Source: Thermus_A sp040290245 (GTDB lineage Bacteria > Deinococcota > Deinococci > Deinococcales > Thermaceae). From it: a stretch of DNA of 40,742 nucleotides. The stretch covers positions 1 through 40,742 of the forward strand of contig NZ_PSMQ01000010.1 in assembly GCF_040290245.1 (NCBI RefSeq), in the 5' to 3' direction. Position numbers and translations under genes: made by a program. Below the pieces are notes generated by a model that saw only the letters and a list, made by a program, of their open reading frames with translations, was not told the origin of the DNA and ran no database searches. The first letter of the stretch is position 1; each line of letters opens with the position of its first letter. This document shows positions 14,356-22,069 of this stretch, one piece after another.

Positions 14356-15570
14356 AAGGGGGATCCGGGCCAGCATCGCCCGGGTGAGGTGCTTGGCCAG
14401 ATCCCGGTACAGCGCCTTTAGCTTCGCCTCCACCTCAGGGCTATTTAAGTACTCCACCAAGGCGGGCTCGGAAAATGTAGCGAACACCGAGTTGCTTCCC
14501 CGAAGGACGAGGTGGAACTCCTCCCGCCAGGGGTAGGCCCGCTCGTCGTAGGCCGCCACCACCTTCCCCGCCGTCTTCGTATGCCCCACGACCAGGTGCG
14601 GCCGTCCGTAAAACCCCCGCACCGCCTTCGCCTCCTTCCAAGGAAAGTACAGCCCCGAGTAGGGGGTCTCATAGTCGATCCTTCCCGGCCCCAGGTTCCG
14701 TCCCGTGAGAATGGGGACGAGCCCCCTCCCCGTGCTTTCGCGGAGCGAAACACCATCAGGCGCTTTCTGGGTCAAAGGGTGGCGGGCCCACTCCGTGCTC
14801 CTCGTCGCGAACCGGATCTCGTAGACCGCCCCCAAGGCCACCCCCGATCTTTCCCAGGAAAGAAGCGCCTCGGTCTCGAACCGGACCATCTCCCCCCGCC
14901 AAGGCTTCTCCAAGACCTCCTTGAGCTCGCCGTTCTCCCGGTCGAAAAGCCTTAAGACCCCCCGGGCCCTTCCCTTCCAAAACCGCACCACCACCGCCGT
15001 GACCCTCCGGTCCCTGAAGGCCCGGCCCAGGTAGTAGACCTCCGTCTCCCCCTCCTGGGCAAGGAAGGCCCTGAGGGCCTTGAACTCGTCCAAGACGAGG
15101 AAGCTTCCCGGAACGACGTAGACCAAGACCCCGCCCGGCTTTAAAAGCCGGACCCCCTTTTCCAGAAAGGCCCCGTACAGGTTGTACCGGCCCCGCCAGG
15201 TGAAAATCGCCTTCCGGTAAGCCGCCTTCTTCTCCTTAAGGGCGTGAAGGCTTTGACCCAGGATCCCGTACGGGGGGTTGGCCAAAATGGCGTCGAAGGG
15301 CCCCCCCTCATAGAGAAGGAAGTCCGCCACCACCCTCTCCGCAAAGGAAGGAGGGGAGAAGGCCTTCTCGTCCACCTCCAAGGCGGTGAACCGGTAGTCT
15401 TTTCCATGGGCCTCGAGGAAGGCCCGAAGGAAGGGGGCCTCGTGCGCCCCCGGCTCCAAGACCCAGCCCCCCTTTGGGACCCCCTCGGCCAGGCCCACCA
15501 TGAACCGGACGAGTTCGGCCGGGGTCCCGACCCGGCCCAGGTTCTCCGGAGCGCCGCTCTGAAGGGACAC
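14341..15570 (-). CDS. M.TaqI-like N6-adenine DNA methyltransferase
   Basis: 409 residues, strongly similar along its length to M.TaqI, the gamma-class TCGA methylase. SAM-binding motif VLEPGAHEAPFLRAF (38-52), acidic EVDEKA, catalytic NPPY (98-101). The target-recognition half has GLVPILTGRNL, HLVVGHTKTAGKVVAAYDER and YPWREEFHL. Three palindromic elements touch it: residues 272-280 (DGVSLREST) and about 358-365 are insertions relative to M.TaqI as I recall it, and the third ends the protein as ARIPLPVFP, replacing the M.TaqI tail. No endonuclease gene adjoins; in TaqI it follows the methylase. It starts 5 bases after the alpha-oxoamine synthase stop. Activity and specificity (probably TCGA) are inferred. 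Confidence 0.9.
   Translation of the reverse strand: MSLQSGAPENLGRVGTPAELVRFMVGLAEGVPKGGWVLEPGAHEAPFLRAFLEAHGKDYRFTALEVDEKAFSPPSFAERVVADFLLYEGGPFDAILANPPYGILGQSLHALKEKKAAYRKAIFTWRGRYNLYGAFLEKGVRLLKPGGVLVYVVPGSFLVLDEFKALRAFLAQEGETEVYYLGRAFRDRRVTAVVVRFWKGRARGVLRLFDRENGELKEVLEKPWRGEMVRFETEALLSWERSGVALGAVYEIRFATRSTEWARHPLTQKAPDGVSLRESTGRGLVPILTGRNLGPGRIDYETPYSGLYFPWKEAKAVRGFYGRPHLVVGHTKTAGKVVAAYDERAYPWREEFHLVLRGSNSVFATFSEPALVEYLNSPEVEAKLKALYRDLAKHLTRAMLARIPLPVFP
14480..14506. repeat. Rearranged palindromic element arms in the methyltransferase gene
   Basis: GCGAACACCGA is followed directly by GTTGCTTCCCCGAAGG: a right arm joined to a left arm, i.e. the junction expected between two tandem copies after loss of the outer arms. 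In frame; read on the minus strand as GSNSVFAT. Confidence 0.7.
14732..14756. repeat. Palindromic element in the methyltransferase gene
   Basis: Identical over 25 bases to the intergenic copy 479-503 (TTTCGC/GCGAAA stem, GGA loop). In frame; read on the minus strand as DGVSLREST between the QKAP and GRGLVP segments of the target-recognition domain. Confidence 0.88.
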
Positions 15571-15575
15571 CGGGG

Positions 15576-16760
15576 CTAGAGGATCCCGAAGGCCCGGCCC
15601 ACCTTCTGGTAGGCCTCCAGGGCCTTATCCAGCATCTCCTTGGTGTGGGCGGCGGTGACGATGTTCCGGATGCGGGCCCTGCCCCTAGGAACGGTGGGGA
15701 AGCCGATGCCCACGGCGAAAACGCCCTCTTCTAAAAGCATCCGGCTCGCCTCGAAGGCCGCGCGGGCCTCGCCGAACAGGACCGGGGTGATGGGGGTCTG
15801 GCTTCCCATGGTGTCGAAGCCCAGGCGATGGAGCTCTTTCTTGAAGTAGCGGGTGTTTTCCCAGAGGCGCTCTACCCGTTCGGGTTCCTTCTGGATGAGC
15901 TCCAGTGCGCCCAAAAGCGCCCCCACCACCGCAGGGGGGTGGCTGGTGGAGAAGAGGAAGGGCCTGGCCTTGTTGATGAGGAGTTCCTTAAGCGCCTTGG
16001 CTCCGGCCGCATACCCTCCGATCACCGCCCAGGCCTTGGACAAGGTGGCCACCTGGATGACCTCCGGGTCCTCGTGAAAGCCGAAGTGGTGCACGGTGCC
16101 CTTGCCCATATGGCCCAGCACCCCACTTCCATGGGCGTCGTCCACGTAGACCACGGCCCCGTAGGTTTTGGCCAGGGGGACGATCCGGTCTAGTGGAGCG
16201 ATGTCCCCGTCCATGGAAAAGACCCCGTCCGTGACGATGAGTTTCAGGCCTTCCGTGTCGTGGGCCTTCAGGAGCTGTTCCAGATGCTCCACGTCGGCGT
16301 GGCGGTAGACCAGACGGGTGGCCTTGGTCAGGCGGAGGCCGTCGATGATGGAGGCGTGGTTCAGCTCGTCGGAGAAGACCAGGTCCTTTTCCTGCAAAAG
16401 CGCCCCTAGGACCCCCTGGTTGGCGGTGAAGCCCGACTGGAGGACCAGGGCGCTTTCCGTGCCCTTAAAGCGGGCCAGGGCTTCCTCGAGTTCCACGTGG
16501 TAGGTAAAGGTGCCGGCGATGGTCCGGACCGCCCCGCTTCCCGCCCCCCATTCTTCCAGGTAGGCCCTGGCCTTCTCCTTGAGGTAGGGGTGGTTGGCGA
16601 AGCCCAGGTAGTTGTTGGAGGCGAGGTTGACCACCTCCCGCCCCGCCACCCGGGTCACGGGCTCCTGGGGGGCCTCGAGGACCTTGGGGCTGATGTACAG
16701 GCCTTCCGCCTTAAGCCGGTCTAGCTCCTCCTGGATGCGCGTGCGTAGGGCAACGCTCAT
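15576..16760 (-). CDS. Alpha-oxoamine synthase (KBL/BioF-like PLP enzyme)
   Basis: 394 residues, PLP-dependent acyl-CoA:amino acid C-acyltransferase family, which includes 2-amino-3-ketobutyrate CoA ligase (threonine breakdown) and 8-amino-7-oxononanoate synthase (biotin). PLP-binding Lys242 is in ATLSKAWAVIGG; ring-stacking and ligand residues are in DELNHASIIDG (His135), VDDAHGSGVLG (Asp207, His210) and LASNNYLGF. The end GIGFPTVPRGRARIRNIVTAAH holds the substrate-carboxylate Arg. Threonine dehydrogenase and bio genes are not next to it, so KBL and BioF roles cannot be separated; the Thermus homologue may have both. A TAGACT box lies 6 bases before the ATG (leaderless). The methyltransferase follows. 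Confidence 0.9.
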   Translation of the reverse strand: MSVALRTRIQEELDRLKAEGLYISPKVLEAPQEPVTRVAGREVVNLASNNYLGFANHPYLKEKARAYLEEWGAGSGAVRTIAGTFTYHVELEEALARFKGTESALVLQSGFTANQGVLGALLQEKDLVFSDELNHASIIDGLRLTKATRLVYRHADVEHLEQLLKAHDTEGLKLIVTDGVFSMDGDIAPLDRIVPLAKTYGAVVYVDDAHGSGVLGHMGKGTVHHFGFHEDPEVIQVATLSKAWAVIGGYAAGAKALKELLINKARPFLFSTSHPPAVVGALLGALELIQKEPERVERLWENTRYFKKELHRLGFDTMGSQTPITPVLFGEARAAFEASRMLLEEGVFAVGIGFPTVPRGRARIRNIVTAAHTKEMLDKALEAYQKVGRAFGIL

Positions 16761-16766
16761 GCCCTT

Positions 16767-16772
16767 AGTCTA
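16767..16772 (-). promoter_or_regulatory. -10 box of the alpha-oxoamine synthase gene
   Basis: TAGACT on the minus strand, six bases before the ATG at 16758-16760. Confidence 0.4.
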
Positions 16773-16792
16773 GGCCGTATGGGGCCCGGGGC

Positions 16793-16821
16793 TTGTGGGA
16801 TCCTCCCCAGGACGGTATCCT
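16793..16821 (+). promoter_or_regulatory. Promoter of the gntR-proline catabolism unit
   Basis: TTGTGG (16793-16798), 17-base spacer, TATCCT (16816-16821). The ATG at 16831 is 9 bases later, so the mRNA is nearly leaderless. A palindromic GTATAC core (16823-16828, in TGTATACAAG) lies between the -10 and the ATG, a fitting place for autoregulation by the GntR protein it precedes. Confidence 0.6.
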
Positions 16822-16830
16822 GTATACAAG

Positions 16831-17496
16831 ATGCCGAGCTTTGCCCGCCCCAAGCAGCTCCGGGAAGCGGTGTATGAGCACCTCAAGGCCCTCCTCCTTT
16901 CGGGGGCGTATCCCCCAGGGGCGCGGCTTTCCGAGGTGGCCTTGGCGGAGGCCTTGGGGGCAAGCCGTACCCCCATCCGGGAGGCGTTTCAACGCCTGGC
17001 CAAGGAGGGGCTTCTGGAGCTCTTGCCGGGCCGGGGGGCCCGGGTGCGGCGGTTTGCCCCGGAGGAGGTGGAGGAGGTCTATGGTGTCCGGGCCCTTCTG
17101 GAGGGGGAGGCGGCCAGGGAGGCGGCCCTCAAGGCCACCCCTGAGGGGCTTGAAGAGCTCGAGCGCCTCCTTCAGGCCATAGACGAAGCCCCCCCACAGG
17201 ACCACCTGGAGCAGATGCGCCGGGATCTGGAGTTCCACAAAGCCCTGGTGCGGCTCTCGGGCAACCGGACGCTTTACCGGCTTTATGAGGACCTCCTCTC
17301 CCCCTTGGCCCTCGTCCGGGCGGCCGAGCCCACCCGCTCACAGGACCCAGAGACCAAAAGCCAGCACCGGGCCATTCTGGAGGCCCTGCGGCGCCGCAAC
17401 GCCGAGGAGGCCAAGCGGGCGGTGGAGAGGCACCTGGCCTACTTCCGCGATCTGGTCAGGGAGCAGCTTTTGCAAAGGGAGGAAGGATGGACTTGA
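16831..17496 (+). CDS. GntR/FadR-family transcriptional regulator
   Basis: 221 residues. N-terminal winged helix (about 10-70): LREAVYEHLKALLLSGAYPP, then GARLSEVALAEALGASRTPI and REAFQRLAKEGLLELLPGRG, the classic GntR pattern. The C-terminal FCD-type helical domain has RDLEFHKALVRLSGN, SQHRAILEALRRRN and ERHLAYFR, whose histidines normally bind a metal and a carboxylate effector. The gene overlaps proline dehydrogenase by 10 bases, so it most likely controls this operon with proline or P5C/glutamate as effector; that is inference. ATG at 16831 chosen for its fit to the -10 box; the upstream GTG-type extension runs through the promoter. Confidence 0.88.
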   Translation: MPSFARPKQLREAVYEHLKALLLSGAYPPGARLSEVALAEALGASRTPIREAFQRLAKEGLLELLPGRGARVRRFAPEEVEEVYGVRALLEGEAAREAALKATPEGLEELERLLQAIDEAPPQDHLEQMRRDLEFHKALVRLSGNRTLYRLYEDLLSPLALVRAAEPTRSQDPETKSQHRAILEALRRRNAEEAKRAVERHLAYFRDLVREQLLQREEGWT

Positions 17497-18410
17497 CCCT
17501 GGTTTACCGGTCCTTTGTGCTCCATGTGGCAGAGCAGCCCTGGGTGAAGGGGCTTATCCTCAAGCGGGGCCAACGCCTCTACCGGCGGTATGTGGCAGGG
17601 GAGACCCTGGAGGAGGCCCTCCAGGCCGCCCAGGCCCTCGAGGACCAGGGGGTCCATGCCATCTTGGACCTTCTGGGGGAGATGGTGCGCTCCGAGGAGG
17701 AGGCCCGGGCCTTCCAGGGGGAGATTCTGGCCCTGGTCCAGGCCCTAGAGCAGAAGCCCTGGCCCAGGTATGTTTCCTTAAAGCTCACCCAGCTGGGCCT
17801 GGACCTCTCGGAGGGGCTGGCCTTGGAGCTTCTGCGGGGAATTCTAAACGAGGCCAGGGCCCAAGGGGTTTTCGTCCGCATCGACATGGAGGACTCCCCT
17901 CGGGTGGAGGCCACGCTCCGGATCTACGAGGGCTTGCGACAGGAGGGGTTTGAGAACCTGGGCCTGGTCTTGCAGAGCTACCTCTACCGCACGGAGAAGG
18001 ACCTGGACCGGCTTCTGCCCTATAGGCCCAACCTTCGCCTGGTCAAGGGGGCCTACCGGGAGCCCAAGGAGGTGGCCTTCCAGGATAAAAGGCTGATCGA
18101 TGCCGAGTACCTGCATCTTATGAAACGGATGCTCCGGGAGGGGCTTTACGTGGCCATCGCCACCCACGACCCCCGGATCATCGGCGAGGCCAAGCGGTAC
18201 ACCGAGGCCATGGGCATCCCCAAGGACCGGTTTGAGTTCCAGCTCCTTTACGGGGTCCGGCCCTTGGAGCAAAGGCGCTTGGCGCAGGAGGGGTATACCG
18301 TCCGGGCCTATGTGCCCTATGGCCGCTTCTGGTACCCCTACCTCTCCCGGCGCATCGCGGAGCGGCCGGAGAACCTTCTGCTCGTGATGAGGAGCCTCTT
18401 GGGAGGCTGA
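17487..18410 (+). CDS. Proline dehydrogenase
   Basis: 307 residues, the monofunctional PRODH (TIM barrel, FAD) known from T. thermophilus. Oxidises L-proline to 1-pyrroline-5-carboxylate, passing electrons to the respiratory chain. Conserved features: VSLKLTQLGLDLS, FVRIDMEDSPRVE, LRLVKGAYREPKEVAF, VAIATHDPRII, DRFEFQLLYGVRP, and the C-terminal YPYLSRRIAERPEN whose paired Arg bind the proline carboxylate. A strong Shine-Dalgarno (GGGAGGAAGG) lies inside the end of the regulator gene. P5C dehydrogenase follows by 12 bases, so both steps to glutamate are co-expressed. Confidence 0.95.
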   Translation: MDLTLVYRSFVLHVAEQPWVKGLILKRGQRLYRRYVAGETLEEALQAAQALEDQGVHAILDLLGEMVRSEEEARAFQGEILALVQALEQKPWPRYVSLKLTQLGLDLSEGLALELLRGILNEARAQGVFVRIDMEDSPRVEATLRIYEGLRQEGFENLGLVLQSYLYRTEKDLDRLLPYRPNLRLVKGAYREPKEVAFQDKRLIDAEYLHLMKRMLREGLYVAIATHDPRIIGEAKRYTEAMGIPKDRFEFQLLYGVRPLEQRRLAQEGYTVRAYVPYGRFWYPYLSRRIAERPENLLLVMRSLLGG

Positions 18411-18422
18411 AGGAGGTGGAGG

Positions 18423-19973
18423 ATGACGGTGGAACCTTTTAAGAACCAGCCCATAGAGACGTTCCAAACCCCCGAGGCTAAGGCGGCGATGAAGGAGGCC
18501 TTAGCCCGGGTTCGGGCGGAGTTCGGCCGCCACTGGCCCCTTTACATCGGGGGAGAGTGGGTCGACACGAAGGAGCGGATCGTCTCCCGGAACCCCTCTG
18601 CCCCCAGCGAGGTGGTGGGGACCACGGCCAAGGCGGGCCTAGCCGAGGCGGAGGAGGCCTTGAAGGCGGCCTGGAAGGCCTTTGAGACCTGGAAGGACTG
18701 GCCGCAGGAGGACCGTAGCCGCCTCCTCCTCAAGGCTGCGGCCATCATGAAGCGCCGCCGCCGGGAGCTCGAGGCCACCTTGGTCTACGAGATCGGGAAG
18801 AACTGGGTGGAGGCGAGCGCGGAGGTGGCGGAGGCCATCGACTTCCTGGAGTACTACGCCCGCCAGGCGCTGAAGTACAAGTACCCTTCGGTGGAGGTGG
18901 CCCCGTACCCCGGGGAGGACAACGAGAGCTTCTACATCCCTCTGGGGGCTGGGGTGGTCATCGCCCCTTGGAACTTTCCCATCGCCATCTTTACCGGGAT
19001 GATGGCGGGGCCCATCGCCGTGGGCAACACCGTGGTGGCCAAGCCCGCGGAGGACACGGTGGTCATCGCGGCCAAGGTGTTTGAGGTCCTAGAGGAGGCG
19101 GGCCTTCCCCCGGGGGTGGCGAACTTTTTGCCCGGGGTGGGCAGCGAGGTGGGGGCCTACCTGGTGGCCCATCCCAGGACCCGGTTCATCAACTTCACGG
19201 GCAGCCTCGAGGTGGGCTTGAGGATCCACGAGGCCGCCGCCCGACTGGCCCCGGGCCAGACCTGGATCAAGCGGGTCTTTTTGGAGCTTGGGGGGAAGGA
19301 CGCCATCCTCGTGGACGAGACGGCGGAGTTCGACCTGGCGGCGGAGGGGGTGATCGTCTCCGCCTACGGTTTCCAGGGGCAGAAGTGTTCGGCGGCGAGC
19401 CGTCTCATCCTTACCGAGAAGGCCTATGAGCCCGTTTTGGAGAGGGTCCTCGCCCGGGCGGAGAAGCTCGTGGTGGGGCCGGCGGAGGAGAACCCCGATC
19501 TGGGGCCGGTGGCGAGCGAGGCCCAGGAGAAGAAGGTCCTCTCCTACATTGAGATCGGCCAGACCGAGGGAAAGCTCGTCCTGGGGGGGAAGCGGCTGGA
19601 GGGGGAAGGGTACTTCATCGCCCCCACGGTCTTCACCGAGGTCCCTCCCCAGGCCCGCATCGCCCAAGAGGAGATCTTCGGCCCGGTGCTTTCCGTCATC
19701 CGGGTACCCGACTTCAAGGCCGCTTTGGAGGTGGCGAACGGCACCGTCTATGGCCTCACCGGGGGGGTGTACTCGAGGAAGCGGGAGCACCTGGAACTCG
19801 CCCGGCGGGCCTTCCACGTGGGGAACCTTTACCTTAACCGCAAGATCACCGGGGCTTTGGTGGGGGTCCAGCCCTTCGGGGGCTTTAACCTCTCCGGGAC
19901 GGACACCAAGGCCGGGGGGCCGGACTACCTCCTCCACTTCCTCCAGATGAAGACGGTGGCTGAGCGGTTCTAA
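18423..19973 (+). CDS. 1-pyrroline-5-carboxylate dehydrogenase
   Basis: 516 residues, the same length as the structurally known T. thermophilus enzyme. NAD-dependent oxidation of glutamate semialdehyde (from P5C) to glutamate, second step of proline catabolism. Catalytic Cys322 in FQGQKCSAASR, general-base Glu288 in FLELGGKDAIL, NAD-binding VVIAPWNFPIAIFTGM and FTGSLEVG. The C-terminal VQPFGGFNLSGTDTKAGG segment is characteristic of P5C dehydrogenases. A GGAGG Shine-Dalgarno precedes the ATG. It is the last gene of the GntR/PRODH unit; the trp leader starts 10 bases downstream. Confidence 0.96.
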   Translation: MTVEPFKNQPIETFQTPEAKAAMKEALARVRAEFGRHWPLYIGGEWVDTKERIVSRNPSAPSEVVGTTAKAGLAEAEEALKAAWKAFETWKDWPQEDRSRLLLKAAAIMKRRRRELEATLVYEIGKNWVEASAEVAEAIDFLEYYARQALKYKYPSVEVAPYPGEDNESFYIPLGAGVVIAPWNFPIAIFTGMMAGPIAVGNTVVAKPAEDTVVIAAKVFEVLEEAGLPPGVANFLPGVGSEVGAYLVAHPRTRFINFTGSLEVGLRIHEAAARLAPGQTWIKRVFLELGGKDAILVDETAEFDLAAEGVIVSAYGFQGQKCSAASRLILTEKAYEPVLERVLARAEKLVVGPAEENPDLGPVASEAQEKKVLSYIEIGQTEGKLVLGGKRLEGEGYFIAPTVFTEVPPQARIAQEEIFGPVLSVIRVPDFKAALEVANGTVYGLTGGVYSRKREHLELARRAFHVGNLYLNRKITGALVGVQPFGGFNLSGTDTKAGGPDYLLHFLQMKTVAERF

Positions 19974-19983
19974 CCCCCTGGTG

Positions 19984-19989
19984 TATACT
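19984..19989 (+). promoter_or_regulatory. -10 box of the trp operon
   Basis: TATACT 7 bases before the leader-peptide ATG at 19996. The -35 region (inside the end of the P5C dehydrogenase gene) is weak. Confidence 0.5.
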
Positions 19990-19995
19990 TAGGCC

Positions 19996-20052
19996 ATGGC
20001 CACGCCGTTGGGGCGTACCGTTAGGGCCCTTGGCCCCTGGTGGCCCGGTTAG
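19996..20052 (+). CDS. trpL: Trp leader peptide with tandem Trp codons
   Basis: An 18-codon open frame starts at ATG 19996 and ends at TAG 20050-20052. It contains two adjacent Trp codons (20038-20043) within GPWWPG, three codons from the stop. It lies between the trp -10 box and a strong terminator 21 bases downstream. This is the layout of a ribosome-mediated attenuator: low charged tRNA-Trp stalls the ribosome on the W-W pair. Trp is rare, so two in a row in a tiny frame here is unlikely by chance. Confidence 0.8.
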   Translation: MATPLGRTVRALGPWWPG

Positions 20053-20101
20053 CCCCGGGGCGGTGGGCGTGTACCCCGGGGTGGACCCCGGGGGTTTTTT
20101 T
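20051..20101 (+). terminator. trpE attenuator: antiterminator arm and intrinsic terminator
   Basis: Terminator stem ACCCCGGGG (20073-20081), loop TGGA, CCCCGGGG (20086-20093) then T7 (20095-20101). The upstream CCCCGGGG at 20053-20060, just behind the leader-peptide stop, is an exact alternative partner for 20074-20081 and can act as antiterminator arm. The trpE Shine-Dalgarno AAGGAGG follows immediately. Confidence 0.82.
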
Positions 20102-20111
20102 AAGGAGGCCC

Positions 20112-21494
20112 ATGATCAAACCCTACCGAAGGACCCTTCTGGCCGACCTCGAGACCCCGGTCACCGCCTACTTGAAGCTGGCGGAAAAGGAAAGGGTGAG
20201 CTTCCTCCTGGAGTCCGTGGAGCGGGGGCAGCAGGGGCGGTTTTCCATCGTGGGGGTGGGGGCCAGGCGCATCTTCCGCCTCAAGGATGGGACCCTGACC
20301 GTAAACGGTCTTCCCATGCCCACCCAGGACCCCTTGCGCACCCTTTACCAGGCGGTCCATGCCCCCATGGAGCGCCCCCCTGACCTTCCTCCCTTTTTTG
20401 GGGGAGTGGTGGGGTATGCGGCGTACGACCTCATCCGCCACTACGAGCGGCTTCCCAGTCTAAAGCCCGACGACCTGAACCTGCCCGACCTCCTCTTCGT
20501 GGAGCCCGAGGTGGTTCTGGTCTTCGACCACTTGAACAACCTCCTTCACATCGTGGCTCCGGCGGAGGAGGCCGAGGAGGCGGAGGCCCGGCTTTCCTGG
20601 GCGACGAAGCGCCTTAAAGGCCCCTTGCCCGGCGTACCGGGGGAGCGGCCCGGGGGGAGGGCCCGGTTTGAGCCCGACCTGAGCCAGGAGGCTTACGAAG
20701 GGGCGGTCAGGCGGGCCCTGGACTACATCCGCGCGGGGGACATCTTCCAGGTGGTCCTTTCCCTCCGGCTCTCCTCCCCCCTGACCGTTCACCCCTTTGC
20801 CCTTTACCGGGCCCTGAGGAGCGTGAACCCAAGCCCCTATATGGGGTATCTGGACCTGGAGGAGGTGGTTTTGGTCTCCGCGAGCCCGGAAAGCCTTCTT
20901 CGCTCGGATGGGAAGCGGGTGGTCACCCGGCCCATCGCGGGGACGAGGCCTAGGGGACGGAGCCTGGAGGAGGACAAAAGGCTGATGGAGGAGCTTTTGC
21001 AAGACGAGAAGGAGCGGGCGGAGCACCTGATGCTTCTGGACCTTTCCCGGAACGACATCGGCCGGGTGGCCCGTTTCGGGAGCGTAAGGGTCCTGGAGCC
21101 CATGCACGTGGAGCTCTACTCCCACGTGATGCACCTGGTCTCCACCGTGGAAGGGGAGCTGGCCGAGGGCAAAACCCCCTTGGATGCCCTTTCCAGCGTT
21201 CTTCCCATGGGTACGGTCTCCGGGGCTCCCAAGATCCGGGCCATGGAGATCATCGAGGAGCTCGAGCCCCACCGCCGGGGGCCATATGGAGGATGCTTCG
21301 GGTACCTCGCCTACGACGGCCATATGGACATGGCCCTCACCTTAAGGACCTTTGTCATCGCAAATGGGAGGATGCACGTCCAGGCCGGGGCCGGGATCGT
21401 GGCGGACTCGGTGCCCACCCGGGAGTACCAGGAGTGCATGAACAAGGCCCGGGCCCTGCTCAAGGCGGTAGGACTGGCCGAGGAGGGGCTATGA
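20112..21494 (+). CDS. trpE: Anthranilate synthase component I
   Basis: 460 residues. Converts chorismate to anthranilate with TrpG-supplied ammonia, the first step of tryptophan synthesis. The N-terminal region has the FLLESVERGQQGRFSIVG element that binds feedback Trp (LLES motif). The chorismate-binding half carries AGDIFQVVLSLRL, SASPESLLRSDG, PIAGTRPRGRSLEEDKRL, LLDLSRNDIGRVARFG, and LPMGTVSGAPKIRAMEIIEE. Start ATG at 20112 with AAGGAGG upstream; the frame before it is the attenuator. The stop overlaps trpG (ATGA). Confidence 0.96.
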   Translation: MIKPYRRTLLADLETPVTAYLKLAEKERVSFLLESVERGQQGRFSIVGVGARRIFRLKDGTLTVNGLPMPTQDPLRTLYQAVHAPMERPPDLPPFFGGVVGYAAYDLIRHYERLPSLKPDDLNLPDLLFVEPEVVLVFDHLNNLLHIVAPAEEAEEAEARLSWATKRLKGPLPGVPGERPGGRARFEPDLSQEAYEGAVRRALDYIRAGDIFQVVLSLRLSSPLTVHPFALYRALRSVNPSPYMGYLDLEEVVLVSASPESLLRSDGKRVVTRPIAGTRPRGRSLEEDKRLMEELLQDEKERAEHLMLLDLSRNDIGRVARFGSVRVLEPMHVELYSHVMHLVSTVEGELAEGKTPLDALSSVLPMGTVSGAPKIRAMEIIEELEPHRRGPYGGCFGYLAYDGHMDMALTLRTFVIANGRMHVQAGAGIVADSVPTREYQECMNKARALLKAVGLAEEGL

Positions 21495-22069
21495 GGGTTT
21501 TGGTGGTGGACAACTACGACAGCTTCACCTACAACCTGGTCCAGTACCTGGGGGAGCTTTCCGCCACCCCCATCGTCTGGCGGAACGATCGGTTCGCCCT
21601 GGAGGAGGTGGACCAGTTGGCCCCGGACCGGATTCTGATCAGCCCGGGGCCTTGCACCCCCTTTGAGGCGGGGCTTTCCATCCCGGTCATCCAGCGGTAC
21701 GCCCCCAGGATTCCCATCCTGGGGGTCTGCCTGGGCCACCAGGCCATCGGGGCGGCCTTTGGGGCCAAGGTGGTGCCCGCGCCCGTCTTAATGCACGGCA
21801 AGGTGAGCCAGATCCACCACGACGGCACAGGGGTTTACCGGGGCCTCCCCAGTCCCTTTTCCGCCACCCGGTACCACTCCTTGGTCATCGCGGAGCTTCC
21901 GGAGGAACTCCGGGTGAACGCCTGGGTGGAGGAGGCGGGTGGGAGGACGATTATGGGGGTGCGGCACACCGCCTACCCCGTGCACGGGGTCCAGTTCCAC
22001 CCCGAGTCCATCCTCACGGAACTGGGTAAACTCATCCTCAAGAGCTTTCTGGAGGACCCATGGTCTTAA
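21491..22069 (+). CDS. trpG: Anthranilate synthase component II (glutamine amidotransferase)
   Basis: 192 residues, class I glutamine amidotransferase. Motifs: VVDNYDSFTYNLVQYLGEL, ISPGPCTPFEAG, nucleophile Cys in GVCLGHQAIG, YHSLV, and His-Pro-Glu in VQFHPESILT. It hydrolyses glutamine and channels ammonia to TrpE. Overlaps trpE by 4 bases and trpD by 10, so the three are translationally coupled. The PGPCTP motif rather than a PabA/CarA pattern, with the trpE and trpD neighbours, supports TrpG. Confidence 0.96.
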   Translation: MRVLVVDNYDSFTYNLVQYLGELSATPIVWRNDRFALEEVDQLAPDRILISPGPCTPFEAGLSIPVIQRYAPRIPILGVCLGHQAIGAAFGAKVVPAPVLMHGKVSQIHHDGTGVYRGLPSPFSATRYHSLVIAELPEELRVNAWVEEAGGRTIMGVRHTAYPVHGVQFHPESILTELGKLILKSFLEDPWS

